Below are positions 46,729 through 56,849 of a stretch of 64,000 nt of DNA, one piece after another (the stretch's first letter is position 1; the number at the start of each line of letters is the position of its first letter). The notes beneath the pieces are model-generated. The model was not told where the DNA came from. It saw only the letters and a program-made list of their open reading frames with translations, and ran no database searches. Position numbers and translations under genes: made by a program. Origin of the DNA: Reticulitermes speratus. Its lineage: Eukaryota; Arthropoda; Insecta; Blattodea; Rhinotermitidae. Location of the stretch: contig JAJKFL010000008.1 of NCBI GenBank assembly GCA_021186555.1, forward strand, positions 14,377,936 through 14,441,935, read 5' to 3'.

Positions 46729-47220
46729 GGCGTGGGCCCAGACAACCACTGTGGTGGCGGGCACTACAGCTGAGGGCGCTGCTCTGGCCTGTTCCCTCGG
46801 TCGTCGTAGGTTCAGCTAGCCACTGTGGTGTCGGGGACGACAGGTGAGGGCGCTAATCTGGCCTCTTTTCCCTCGGTCGGCGTGGGCTCAGCCACCCACT
46901 GTGGTGGCGGGCACGACAGTTGAGGGCGTGGCTCTGACCTCTGTTCCCTCGGTCGGCGTGGGCCCAGCTAGCCACTGTGGTTGCGGGAACGGCAGGTGAA
47001 GGCGCTGCTCAGGCCTCTGTTCACTCGGTCTGCGTAGGCTCAGCCAGCCACTGAGTTGGCGGGCACGACAGTTGAGTGCGCTGCTCTGCCCTCTATTCCC
47101 TCGATCGGCCTGTGCTCAGCCAGCCACTGTGTTGGAGGCCACGACAGGAGAGGGCGCTGCTTTGGCCTCTAATTGCTCGGACGACGTGGGACCAGCCAGC
47201 CACTTTGGTGGCGGGCACGA

Positions 47221-48622
47221 CATTTGAGGGCGCTGCGCTGGCCTCTGTTCCGTTCGTCGGCGTAGGCTCATCCAGCCACTGTGGTGGCGGGCACGACAGT
47301 TGAGGGCGCTGCTCTGGCCTCTGTTCCCTCGGTCAGCGTAGGCTCAACCAGCCCCTGTGGTGTTGGGGACGACAGGTGAGGGCGCTGCTCTGGCCTCTTT
47401 TCCCTCGGTCGTCGTAGGCTCAGCCAGCCACTGTGGTGGCGGTCACAACAGGTGAGTGCGCTGCTCTGGCCTCTGTTCCCTCGGTCGGCGTCGGCCCAGC
47501 CAGCCACTGTGGTGGCGGGCACGACAGTTGAGGGCGCTGCTCTCGCCTCTGTTCCCTCACCGGCATATGCTCAGCCAGCCACTGTGGTTTCGGGGACGAC
47601 AGGTGAGGGCGCTTCTCTGGTCTCTGTTCCCTCGGTCGGCATGTGCTCAGCCAGCCATTGTGGTGGCGGGCAAGACAGGGGATGGCGCTGCTCTGGCTTC
47701 TGTTCCCTCGGTTGGCGTAGGCTCAGCCAGCTACGGTGGCGGGCACGAGAGCTGAGGGCGCTTCACTGGCCTTTGTTCCCTCGTTCGGCGTGGGCTCAGC
47801 CAGCCACTGTGGTGACGGGCACGACTGTTGAGGGAGCTGCTCAGGCCTCTGTTCCCTCGGTCGGCGTGGGTCCAGTCAGCCACTGTGGTGGCGGGCACGA
47901 CAGGTGTCGGCGCGGCTGTGGTCTCTTTTCGCCTGTTGGGCATGTGCTCAGTTAGCCACTGTGGTAGTGGGCACGAGAGGTGAGGTCGCTGATCTGGCCT
48001 CTGATCGCTTGATTGGCGTGGGCCCAGCCAGACACTGTGGTGGCGGGCACGAAAGTTGAGGGCGCTGGTCTGGTCTCTGTTCGTTTGGTCGGCGAGGGCT
48101 CATACAGCCAATGGGATGGCGGGCACGAAGCTTGAGGGCGCTGCCCTGGCCTCTGTTCTCTCGGTCTTCGTGGGTTCAATCCGGTACTGTGGTGGCGGGC
48201 ACGATAGGTGAGGGCGCTTCTCTGGCCTCTGCTCGCTCGGTCGGAGTGTGCTCAGCTAGCCACTGTGGTGGCGGACACGACAGGAGAGGGCGCTGCTTTG
48301 GCCTCTGATTGCTCGGACGACGTGGGATCAGAAAGCCACTGTGGTGGCAGACACGACAGCTGAGGGCGCTTCCCTGGCCTCTGTTCCCTCGGTCGGCGTG
48401 GGCTCAGCCAGCCACTGTGGTGGCGGGCACGACAGTTGAGGGCGCTGCTCTGATCTCTGTTCCCTTGGTCGAAGTGGGCCCAGCCAACCACTGTGTTGGC
48501 CGGCACGACAGTTGAGGGCGCTGCGCTGTCCTCTGTTCCCTCCGTCGGCGTAGGCTCATCCAGCCACTGTGGTGGCGGGCACGACAGGTGAGGGCGCTGC
48601 TCTGGCCTCTGTTCCCTCGGTC
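47221..48622 (-). repeat. 1.4-kb duplication, copy 2
   Basis: Second copy of 45327-46728. Its high identity implies a recent unequal exchange or conversion within the array. An assembly duplication is the alternative. Confidence 0.85.
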
Positions 48623-51600
48623 GTCGTGGGCCCCGACAGCCTCTGTGGTGGCGGGCACGACAGTTGAGGGCGCTGCTCTGGCCTCTGTTCCCTCGGTCGG
48701 CGTAGGCTCAGCCAGCCCCTGTGGTGTCGGGGACGACAGGTGTGGGCGCTGCTCTGGCCTCTTTTCCCTCGGTCGGCGTGGGCTCAGCCAGTTACTGTGG
48801 TGGCGGGCACAACAGGTGAGGGCGCTGCTCTGGCCTCTGTTCCCTCGGTCGGCGTCGGCCCAGCCAGCCACTGTGGTGGCGGGCACGACAGTTGAGGGCG
48901 CTGCTCTCGCCTCTGTTCCCTCACCGGCCTATGCTCAGCCAGCCACTGTGGTTTCGGGGACGACAGGTGAGGGCGCTTCTTTGGTCTCTGTTCCCTCGGT
49001 CGGCATGTGCTCAGCCAGCCATTGTGGTGGCGGGCAAGACAGGGGAGGGCGCTGCTCTGGCTTCTGTTCCCTCGTTCGGCGTGGGCTCAGCCAGCCACTA
49101 TGGTGGCGGGCACAACAGCTGAGGGCGCTGCCCTGGCCTCTGTTCCCTCGGTCTGCGTGGGCTCAGCCAGCCAGTGTGGTCGCGGGCATGAGAGTTGAGG
49201 TCGCTGCTCTGGCCTCTGTTTTCTCGATCGGCGTAGGCTCAGCCAGCCACTATGGTGGCGGGCACGACAGGTGACGGCGCTGCTCTGGCCTCTGTTCCGT
49301 CGGTCGGCTTGGGCTCAGCCAGCCACTGTTGTGGCGGGCACGACAGGTGAGGGTGCTGCTCTGGCCTCTGTTCTCTCGATCGGCGTGTGCTCAGTCAGCC
49401 ACTGTGGTGGCGGACACGACAGGAGTGGGCGCTGCTCTGGACTCAGCTCGCTTGGTCGGCGTGGGCCCAGCCAGCAACTTTGGTGGCGGGCACGACAGCT
49501 GAGGTCGCTGCTTTGGCCTGTGATCTCTCGGTCGGCGTAGTCTCAGCCAACTACTATGGTGTCGGGGTCGACAGGTGAGGGCGCTGCTCTGTCCTCTGTT
49601 GCCTAGGACGGCGTGGGCTCAGCCAGCCAATGTGGTTGCGGGCACGAGAGTTGAGGGCGCTGCTCTGGCCTCTGTTCCCTCGGTCGACGTGGGCTCAGCC
49701 AGCAACTGTTATGGCGGGCACGACAGGTGAGAGCGCTGCTCTGGCCTCTGATCCCTCGATCGGCGTGGGCCCAGGCAGCCACTGTGGTGGCGGGCACGAC
49801 AGTTGAGAGCGCTGCTCTGGCCTCTGTTCCCTCGGTTGGCGTATGCTCAGCCAGCCACTGTGGTGGAGGGCACGACAGATGAGGGCGCTGCTTTGGCCTC
49901 TGTTCCCTCGGTCGGCGTGGGCCCAACCAGCCACTGTGGTGGCGGTCACGACAGGTGAGGGCTCTGCTCTGGCCTCTGTTAGCTCGGTCGGCGTGGGCTC
50001 AGCTAGCCACTGTGGTGGCGGGCACGTCAGTTGAGGTTGCCGCTCTTGCCTCTGTTCCATGTGTCGGCGTGGCCTCAGCCAGCCTCTGTGTTGGTGGGCA
50101 CGACAGGTGATTTCGCTGCTTTGGCCTCTGTTAGCTCGTTTGGCATGTGCTCAACCAGCCACTGTGGTGACGGGCACGATATTTGAGGGCGCTGCTCTTC
50201 GCCTCTGTTCCCTCGGTCGTCGTGGGCTCAGCCCGCCACTGTGTTGGCGGTCACGACAGGAGAGGACTCTTCTCTGGTCCCAGTTCGATTGGTGGTGGCG
50301 AGCACGACAGGTGAGGGCGCCGGTCTGGACTCTCTTCACTTGATCGGCTTTGTCCCAGCCAGCCAGTGTGGTGTCGTGCACGAAAGTTAAGGGCGCTGTT
50401 CTGGCTTGTTCGCTTCGTCGGCGTGTGTTCAGCCAGCCACTGTGGTGGCGGGTACGACAGGTGAGGGCGCTGCTCTAGCCTCTGTTCTCTCGTTCGGCAT
50501 GGGCTCAGACAGCCACAGTCGTGGCGGACACGACAGGTGAGGGCGCTGCACTGGCCTCTGTTCCCTCGGTCGGCGTGGGCTCAGCTTGCCACTGTGTTGG
50601 CGGGCACTTCAGTGGAGGGCCCTGCCCTAGCCTCTGTTCTGTCGGTCGTCGTACCTAAGCCAGCCACTGTGGTGGCGGGCACGACAGCGGAGGGCGCTAA
50701 TCTGGCCTCTGTTCGCTTGGTCGGCGTGGGCTCAGCCAGCCTATGTGTTGGAGGGCACGACAGGTGAGGGCGCTGCTCTGGCCTCTGTTCTCTCGGTCGA
50801 CGTACATCAGCCAGCTACTGTGTTGGCGGACGCGTCAGTTGAGAGCGCTGCTCTGGCCTCTGTTCTCTTGGTCGTCGTGGGCCAACCAGGAACTGTGGAG
50901 CCGGACACGGCAGGTGAGGGCGCTTCCCTGGCCTCTGTGAGCTCGGTCGGCGTGGGATCAGCCAGCCACCTTAGTGGCGGGCACGTCAGGTGAGGGTGCG
51001 CTCTGGCCTCTGTCCCCATCGTTCGGTGTTGGCTCAGCCAGCCTCTGTGTTGGCGGGCACGACAGTTGAGGGCGCTGCTGTGCACTCTGTTCGGTTGGTC
51101 GGCGTGGGCCAAGTCAGACAATGTGGTTGCGGGCCGACAGGTGAGGGCGCTGTTTTGGCCTCTGTTCGCTTGGTTGGCGTTGGTTCTGCCAGCGACTGTG
51201 GAGGCGGGCATGATAGATGAGGGCGTTGCTCTCGTCTGTGTTCGCTCGGTCGGCGTGGGCCTAGCCACCCACTGTGTTTGCGGGCACGACATTTGAGGGC
51301 GCTCCTCTGGCCTCTGATATCATGGTCGCCGTGGGCTCAGCCAGCCACTGTGTTAGCGGGCACGTCAGGTGAGGGCGCTGCTCTGGATTCTTTTCATTCG
51401 GTAGGCATGGGCTTAGCCAGCCACTGTGGTGGAGGGCCCGACAGGTGAGGGCGCTGCTCTGGCCTCTGTTAGCTCGGTCGGCGTGGGCTCAGCTATCCAC
51501 TGTGGTGGCGGGCCCGTCAGGTGAGGGTGCCGCTCTTGCCTCTGTTCCATCGGTCGGCGTGGCCTCAGCCAGCCTCTGTGTTGGAGGGCACGACAGGTGA

Positions 51601-52395
51601 TTTCGCTGCTGTGGCCTCTGTTAGCTCGTTTGTCGTTGGTTCATACAGCCACTGCGGTGGCGGGCAAAACAGGTGAGGGCACTGCTCTGTCCCCTGTTCG
51701 CTTGGTAGGCATGGGGTCATCCAGCCACTGTTGTGACCGGCACGACATTTGAGGGCGCTGCTCTTCGCCTCTGTTCCCTCGAACGTCGTGGGCTCCGCCC
51801 GCCACTGTGTTGGCTGTCACGACAGGTGAGGACTCTTCTCTGTTCCCAGTTCGATTGTTCGGCGTTGGCCCAGCCAGCCAGTGTGGTGGTGGGCACGACC
51901 AGTGAGGGCGCTACTGTGGCCTCTTTTAGCTCGGTCGGCGTGGGTAAAGCCAGCCACTTGTATGCGGGTACGACATGTGAGTGCGCTGCTCTGGCCTCTA
52001 TTCGCTTGGTCGGCGTTGGCCAAGTGAGACAATGTGGTGGCGGGCACTACAGTTTAGGGCACAACTCTGGCCTCTCTTCGCTTGTTGGGCTTGGTCTCAG
52101 GCAGCCACTGTGGTGGCGGGCACGACAAGTGAGGGCTCTGCTCTGTCCTCTGAACGCTTGGTCGGCGTGGGTTCACCCAGCCACTGTGGTGGCGGGCACG
52201 ACAGGTGAGGGAGCTGCGCTGTACTCTGTTCGCTTGTTCTGCGTGGGCTTAGCCAGCCACTGTGGTGTCGGGGACATTAGGTGACGCCGCTTCTCTGGTC
52301 TCTGCTCGCTTGGTCGACCTGTGTTAAGCCAGACACTGTGGTTGTGGTCATGACAGGTGTTGGCGCTGCTCTGGCGTCTGTTCGCTTGGTCGGCC

Positions 52396-52717
52396 TAGGG
52401 GCGTCCGCCAGCCGAGCCCTCTTGGCCCGCTTCTTGGCAGCACCACTTCTATTCTTCTTGTGACCCTGGAGCCCCAGACTGCCGACCTTCTCTGTCAGCG
52501 CCTCAACCTTCCCAGGGTTTTCTATACTGGAAAGCGGGTGTTCCCGATTAGCGGGAGTTTCACTCGTCTCGGGCGAATTCGGATTCTGCCCAGTTGCCCC
52601 TTGCGGAGCCTCCGGACGCGGGAGTTCCCCGTTATTGGAACTCGCCCTAGAATCCTTGTCGGATTCCCCAGTCAAGGAGCGCTCCTCAAGTTCTCTTTGA
52701 ATCTTAAGTTTCTTCAT
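52396..52717 (-). pseudogene. LINE ORF1, N-terminal half
   Basis: Starts at an ATG (52717) in the context CGAAAATGAAG and is open for 107 codons: MKKLKIQRELEERSLTGESD, an acidic/Pro/Asn-rich region, then a basic stretch (KKNRSGAAKKRAKRARLADA) ending with a proline codon at 52397-52399. The basic KSGAAKKR-type motif is usual for this family of insect LINE ORF1 proteins. The frame then runs into reverse-oriented spacer repeats. The continuation expected for the family (TGDSAGG..., then DUF4780) is at 11102 downward. There are no frameshifts in this half. Confidence 0.85.
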
Positions 52718-53188
52718 TTTCGTCCCACGAAAAAGGGGGATATATGCAGTCCACCAAGCAGAGCCCCCATGCCTGGCAAGGCTACATTACAACTGGGAGG
52801 TCGCCTGGTATCCCAGAGGGCGCCGTTTATGACAGACTAACCCACTGCCATTCATTCCATGGGCACGGCACTCACACGTTAGGATTGGGGATTGTTTTTC
52901 AAGATTTACTCCTTTAGATCCGCTGTGTTCTGCACAAAACAGGGTCACCTCTCGTAGGTTATGGCTCTTTCCATCACGCACAGACGGTCTTGGATGAGGA
53001 GAGGCTATATAACGCGTCCATCACCCCTGGGGTAGATATCCGGAACCGGATCGCAGCCATCATCCCTCGACGATGATCCCAACCAAGCCCGGAATCGTCC
53101 AAAGCCTTTGCCGCCCCTGGCCGATGCCATCACCACCGGTGATGGCCCGACCGGGGCACGAACCCCGCAAAAATCCCCTTGACCCAAG
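52718..53188 (-). mobile_element. LINE 5' untranslated region
   Basis: About 470 bp upstream of the ORF1 start, on the minus strand. It begins near 53188 with GGGTCAAGGGGATTTTTGC and includes GACGCGTTATATAGCCTC, the kind of internal promoter region found at LINE 5' ends. It abuts satellite units at 53189, so the element's 5' end appears intact and inserted in the satellite. Short open frames here are not supported. Confidence 0.6.
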
Positions 53189-55785
53189 GTGAGATATGGT
53201 CGAAAAACTAATTTGATCTTATAGTAAAGTGCCCTTCATTATTGACCTTTTTGAAGCAAACTCGCACTGTTTGTAGCGCATCTCAGACAGTGAGACATAT
53301 TATGTATCTATTATACCCCTCCAATGGAAGGCGAGATATAGACGAAAAACAACTTTGGCCACTAAGTAAAGTTCCTTTCGTTATGTACCGTTTTCAACTA
53401 AACTTGCTTGATTTGCAGTGCATGCGCTGGCGGTGGGAGGTATCAATATTTCAGTTACATTGCTGCAATGGAAGACGATATACCGTCGAAAAACTACTTT
53501 GGCCTCCAAGTGAAGTGCCCTTGATTATTGACGAATATCAACCAAACTTACTCTGTTTGTAGAGGATGCGGAGGCAGTGAGACGTATGATGCTTCAGTAA
53601 CATCACTTCAGTGGAAGGTGAGATATTGTCGAAACACTGCTTTATCACGTAGTGAAGTGCCCTTCAATATTGACCGTTTTTAACCATACTTGCACTGTTT
53701 GTAGCGCGTGCATGCAAATTGCGAGGTATGATGTTTCAGTTATATCACAGCACGGAAAGGCGAGATACAGACGAAAAACTGCTTTGGCTTCCAAGTAAAG
53801 TGCACTTTATTTTGACAGATTTCAACTAAACGTTGTGTTTGTAGCCCTTGGAGGTGAGTTGCGAGGTATGATGTTTCAGTTGTATCACTCCAATGGAAGT
53901 CGAGACAGTGGAAAACGTTCGTAGTTCTCTAAGTAAAGTGCCATTTATTATTGACCAATTTATGCCAAACTTGAACCCGGTGTAACGCATGCGCGGACAG
54001 TGCGAAGTATGATATTCCAATTGCATCACTCCAATGAAAGGCGAGTAACAGACGGCGAACTTCTCTGCCCACCAAGTAAAGTTCCGTTCATTAATTACCG
54101 AATTCACAGAAATCTGCTCTGGTTGTAGGGCGTGCGCGTGCAGTGCGAGGTGTGATGTTGCAGTTACGTCACTGCAATAGAAGGCGAGACACGGACGAAA
54201 AACTACTTTGTCCTCCAAGTAACGTGCCCTTCATTACTGACCGATTTCAACAAAACTTGTATTGTTTTTAGCGCATGCGTCGGCAGTGCGAGGCATGTTG
54301 TTTCTATTAAATCAGGCCTCCGGAAGGCGAGATAGAGATGAAAAGAACTACTTGGATATCCATGTAACGTGCCTTAGTTATTGATCTATTTGAAGCAAAC
54401 TTGTTGTGTTTGCGGTCCACTTGCGGGCAGTGCGAGGTGTCATGTTTGATTTAGATCACTAAAATAGAAGGCGAGATACGCTCGAAAAATTACTTTTTTC
54501 TCCAAGTAAAGTGTCTTTCTTTAAAGTCTGACTTCAACAAAAACTGCCATGTTTGTAGCGCATGCACACACAGTGCGAGGTATGATGTTTCATTTACGTC
54601 ACTGCAATGGAAGGCGACATGCACACAAAAAGAAATTTCGTTCGCAAGTAAAGTGCCCATAATTATTCACCGATTTCAACCAAACGTCCTCTGTTTGTAG
54701 TGCATGCGCGGGCAGTGCGTGATATGATGTCTCAGATTCCTCAAATGGCATGTGAGATACAGACGAATAAGGACTATGGTCTCCAAATAAAGTGTCCTTC
54801 ATTATTGACCGATATCTAACTGGCACTATTTGTAGCGCATGCGCGTACAGTGCGAGGTATGAAGTCTCAGTTACATCTCCCAATGGAAGCTGAGATACAG
54901 ACGAAAATGTATTTTTCTCTCCAAGTCATGTGCCCTTCATTATTGACCGATTTCGACCAAACTAACAAAGTTTGTAGCGCATGCGCTGGAAATTTGTGGT
55001 ATGAAGCTTCACGGGAATAAGTAGAAAGGGCGGCTAGATACAGGCGAAAGGGTACTTTGTTCTCCAAGTGTCCTTTATTTCTTACCGATATCAACCAATC
55101 TTGCACTGTGTGTATTGCATGCGCTTACAGTGCGGGGTATGAAGTCTCAGTTACATCTCTCCAATGAAAGGCGAGATACAGAAGAAAGAATATTGTATTC
55201 TCTAAGTAAAGTGCCCTTCCTTATAGACCGATATCAACCAAACCTGCACAGTTTTTAGGGCATGTGTGTACAGTGCTAGGTATGAAATCTCATTTACATC
55301 CCTCCAATGGAAGGCGAGATACAGGATAAAAAGTAATTTGGTCTCCAGTTAAAGTGCCCATCATTATTGACCGATTTCAACCAACATGCGCGTGCAGTGC
55401 GAGGTGTGAAGTCTCAGTTACGGCCCTCCAATGGATGGTGAGATACAGATGAAAAAGTACTTTGGTATCCATGGACAATGCCCTTCATTATTGACCCATT
55501 TATACCAAACTTACATCGTTTGTTGAGCATGCGGAAGGAAAGGGTGGTGTGAAGTTTTACGGGAATACGTCGAATGGAAGGCGAGATAGAGACGAAAAGG
55601 CACTCTGTTCTCCAAGTAAGGTACCCTTTAGTATTGACCCATATCAACCAAACTTGCACAGTTTGTAACACATGCGCGTATTGTGCGAGGTATGAAGTCT
55701 CAGTTACGTCCCTCCAATGAAAGGTGAAATACAGACGAAAAAAGTACTTTGATCTCCAAGGAAAGTGTCCTTCATTATGGGCTTC
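53189..55785 (+). repeat. ~140-bp satellite, right block
   Basis: About 18 imperfect tandem units with spacings of 138-143 bp (for example AAGTAAAG-type landmarks at 54645, 54785, 54925, 55066, 55204 and 55347). Same family and orientation as the left-flank blocks. Each unit carries a GCATGCGC palindromic core. Confidence 0.85.
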
Positions 55786-56849
55786 GACATTTGACTTATA
55801 ATCTTGTATTTAATGACATACCACCAAGATTACAAGTCGATTGTAAATTTTATTTTATATTTTATATCTTTTGTGAGATCTCGCAAAATTTTACATTTTT
55901 ACCTTGAGTTTTTAAGTTTTTGTATAAACAAACATCTGATGATGATCGGATTGATCGAAACACGTAATATTTGAAAAAAGTAATAATAAATACAGGTTGT
56001 GTCAGACGAAATGTGCAGTGTTATGTCAGTCTATGTACACAACGGGATCGATGGCGTGAAATTGAAAAACGTACACTCTACTCTGGATGAATATCTTTGC
56101 GCAAGTACTGCCATACATACAGGAATCGAAATCAGGCCTAACGATAAACACATTTCTCCCCTTCACGAAGTTTTTCAACGGCGAAACACAACGAAAAAAA
56201 GGTTAAGAGAAAAACAGAGATTATACCATTTGTAATAACATGTACAACTTGGAAAGCTTTACTTCAAAAGAAAGAAAACAAAAAGAAAGGAAAGCTTGCT
56301 AAACTGTGAAGAAAAGGAAAAAGAACTGAAAATGGGACACAGCAATTAAATCTAGTAGTGAAAAAAATAATGAGAAAGAGGAATGCGTTTTAACTGCACT
56401 AAGTGTGTTAAACTACGCAATATTCAACAAACCTTTCCATAAAAAATGTGTTCCACGTCATTATAAAATGCACAAACCTGAAGAAGAAGAAGAAGAAAGG
56501 ATTCCTGTCTGCCACATGTGTTTTCAGTACGCATATAGTACCTCTGACATGGCACTGGATGATTCTGAGCAGCCATAAAACCTTAATTATGTTATTCTAG
56601 TGAGTGCCAATAACTGTACAGCTTAGGGTCAATAAATACACGTGGAAGTGCCAACGAATACGTTTTTCAGTATTTTTTATTAAACATTTTTCTTAGTTAA
56701 ACAAATATTACAGAAATTTTAAAAATATACATATCATTATAATCCTTCAACTGTCCTTACTTTATTCCATGGTCAAAATATACCATAAGGTCACAGTGGT
56801 ACGTGTAATGATAAAAGAAAGAAGGTGTCCAATGATGCCAAACATTCTT
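55786..56849. mobile_element. Composite insertion in satellite: LINE-like tail plus decayed zinc-finger ORF
   Basis: Interrupts the satellite. Around 55925-55998 a tail of the type ATCTGATGATGATCGG, ATCGAAACACGTAA, ATAATAAATA resembles the 3' end of RTE-like LINEs. At about 56380-56578 two overlapping frames on the plus strand give FNCTKCVK and then HKKCVPRHYKMHKP, a poly-Glu run from a (GAA)n tract, VCHMCFQYAYSTSD and a stop. The spacing of Cys/His (CxxC, HxxC, H, CxxC) resembles a PHD-type zinc finger, as found at the C-terminus of some insect transposases. It needs a frameshift to read through and is surely dead. The exact element is not identified. Confidence 0.4.

Larger units (their letters stand above)
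37684..52395 (-). repeat. 76-bp spacer array, reverse orientation
   Basis: From 37684 every unit reads as the reverse complement (AGGTGAGGGCGCTGCTCTGG, CCTCTGTTCCCTCGGTCGGC, GTGGGCTCAGCCAGCCACTG). About 190 units follow. Sequence is indel-rich to about 40.1 kb, then clean. Toward the right end (49.5-52.4 kb) units become more diverged and regain the GTTCGCT (GAGCGAAC) variant, mirroring the left edge at 11-17 kb. No 51-bp repeats, promoter or 18S are present on this side. The array stops inside LINE ORF1 at 52396. Confidence 0.9.

Noticed and set aside
17573..52395. Hundreds of 60-270 aa open frames rich in Pro, Arg, Ala and Trp on both strands
   Set aside because: They recur with the 76-bp period, rotate through all frames, and end at the same TGA of the unit. 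The longest ones sit in the indel-rich patches where errors remove stops. They are repeat artefacts.
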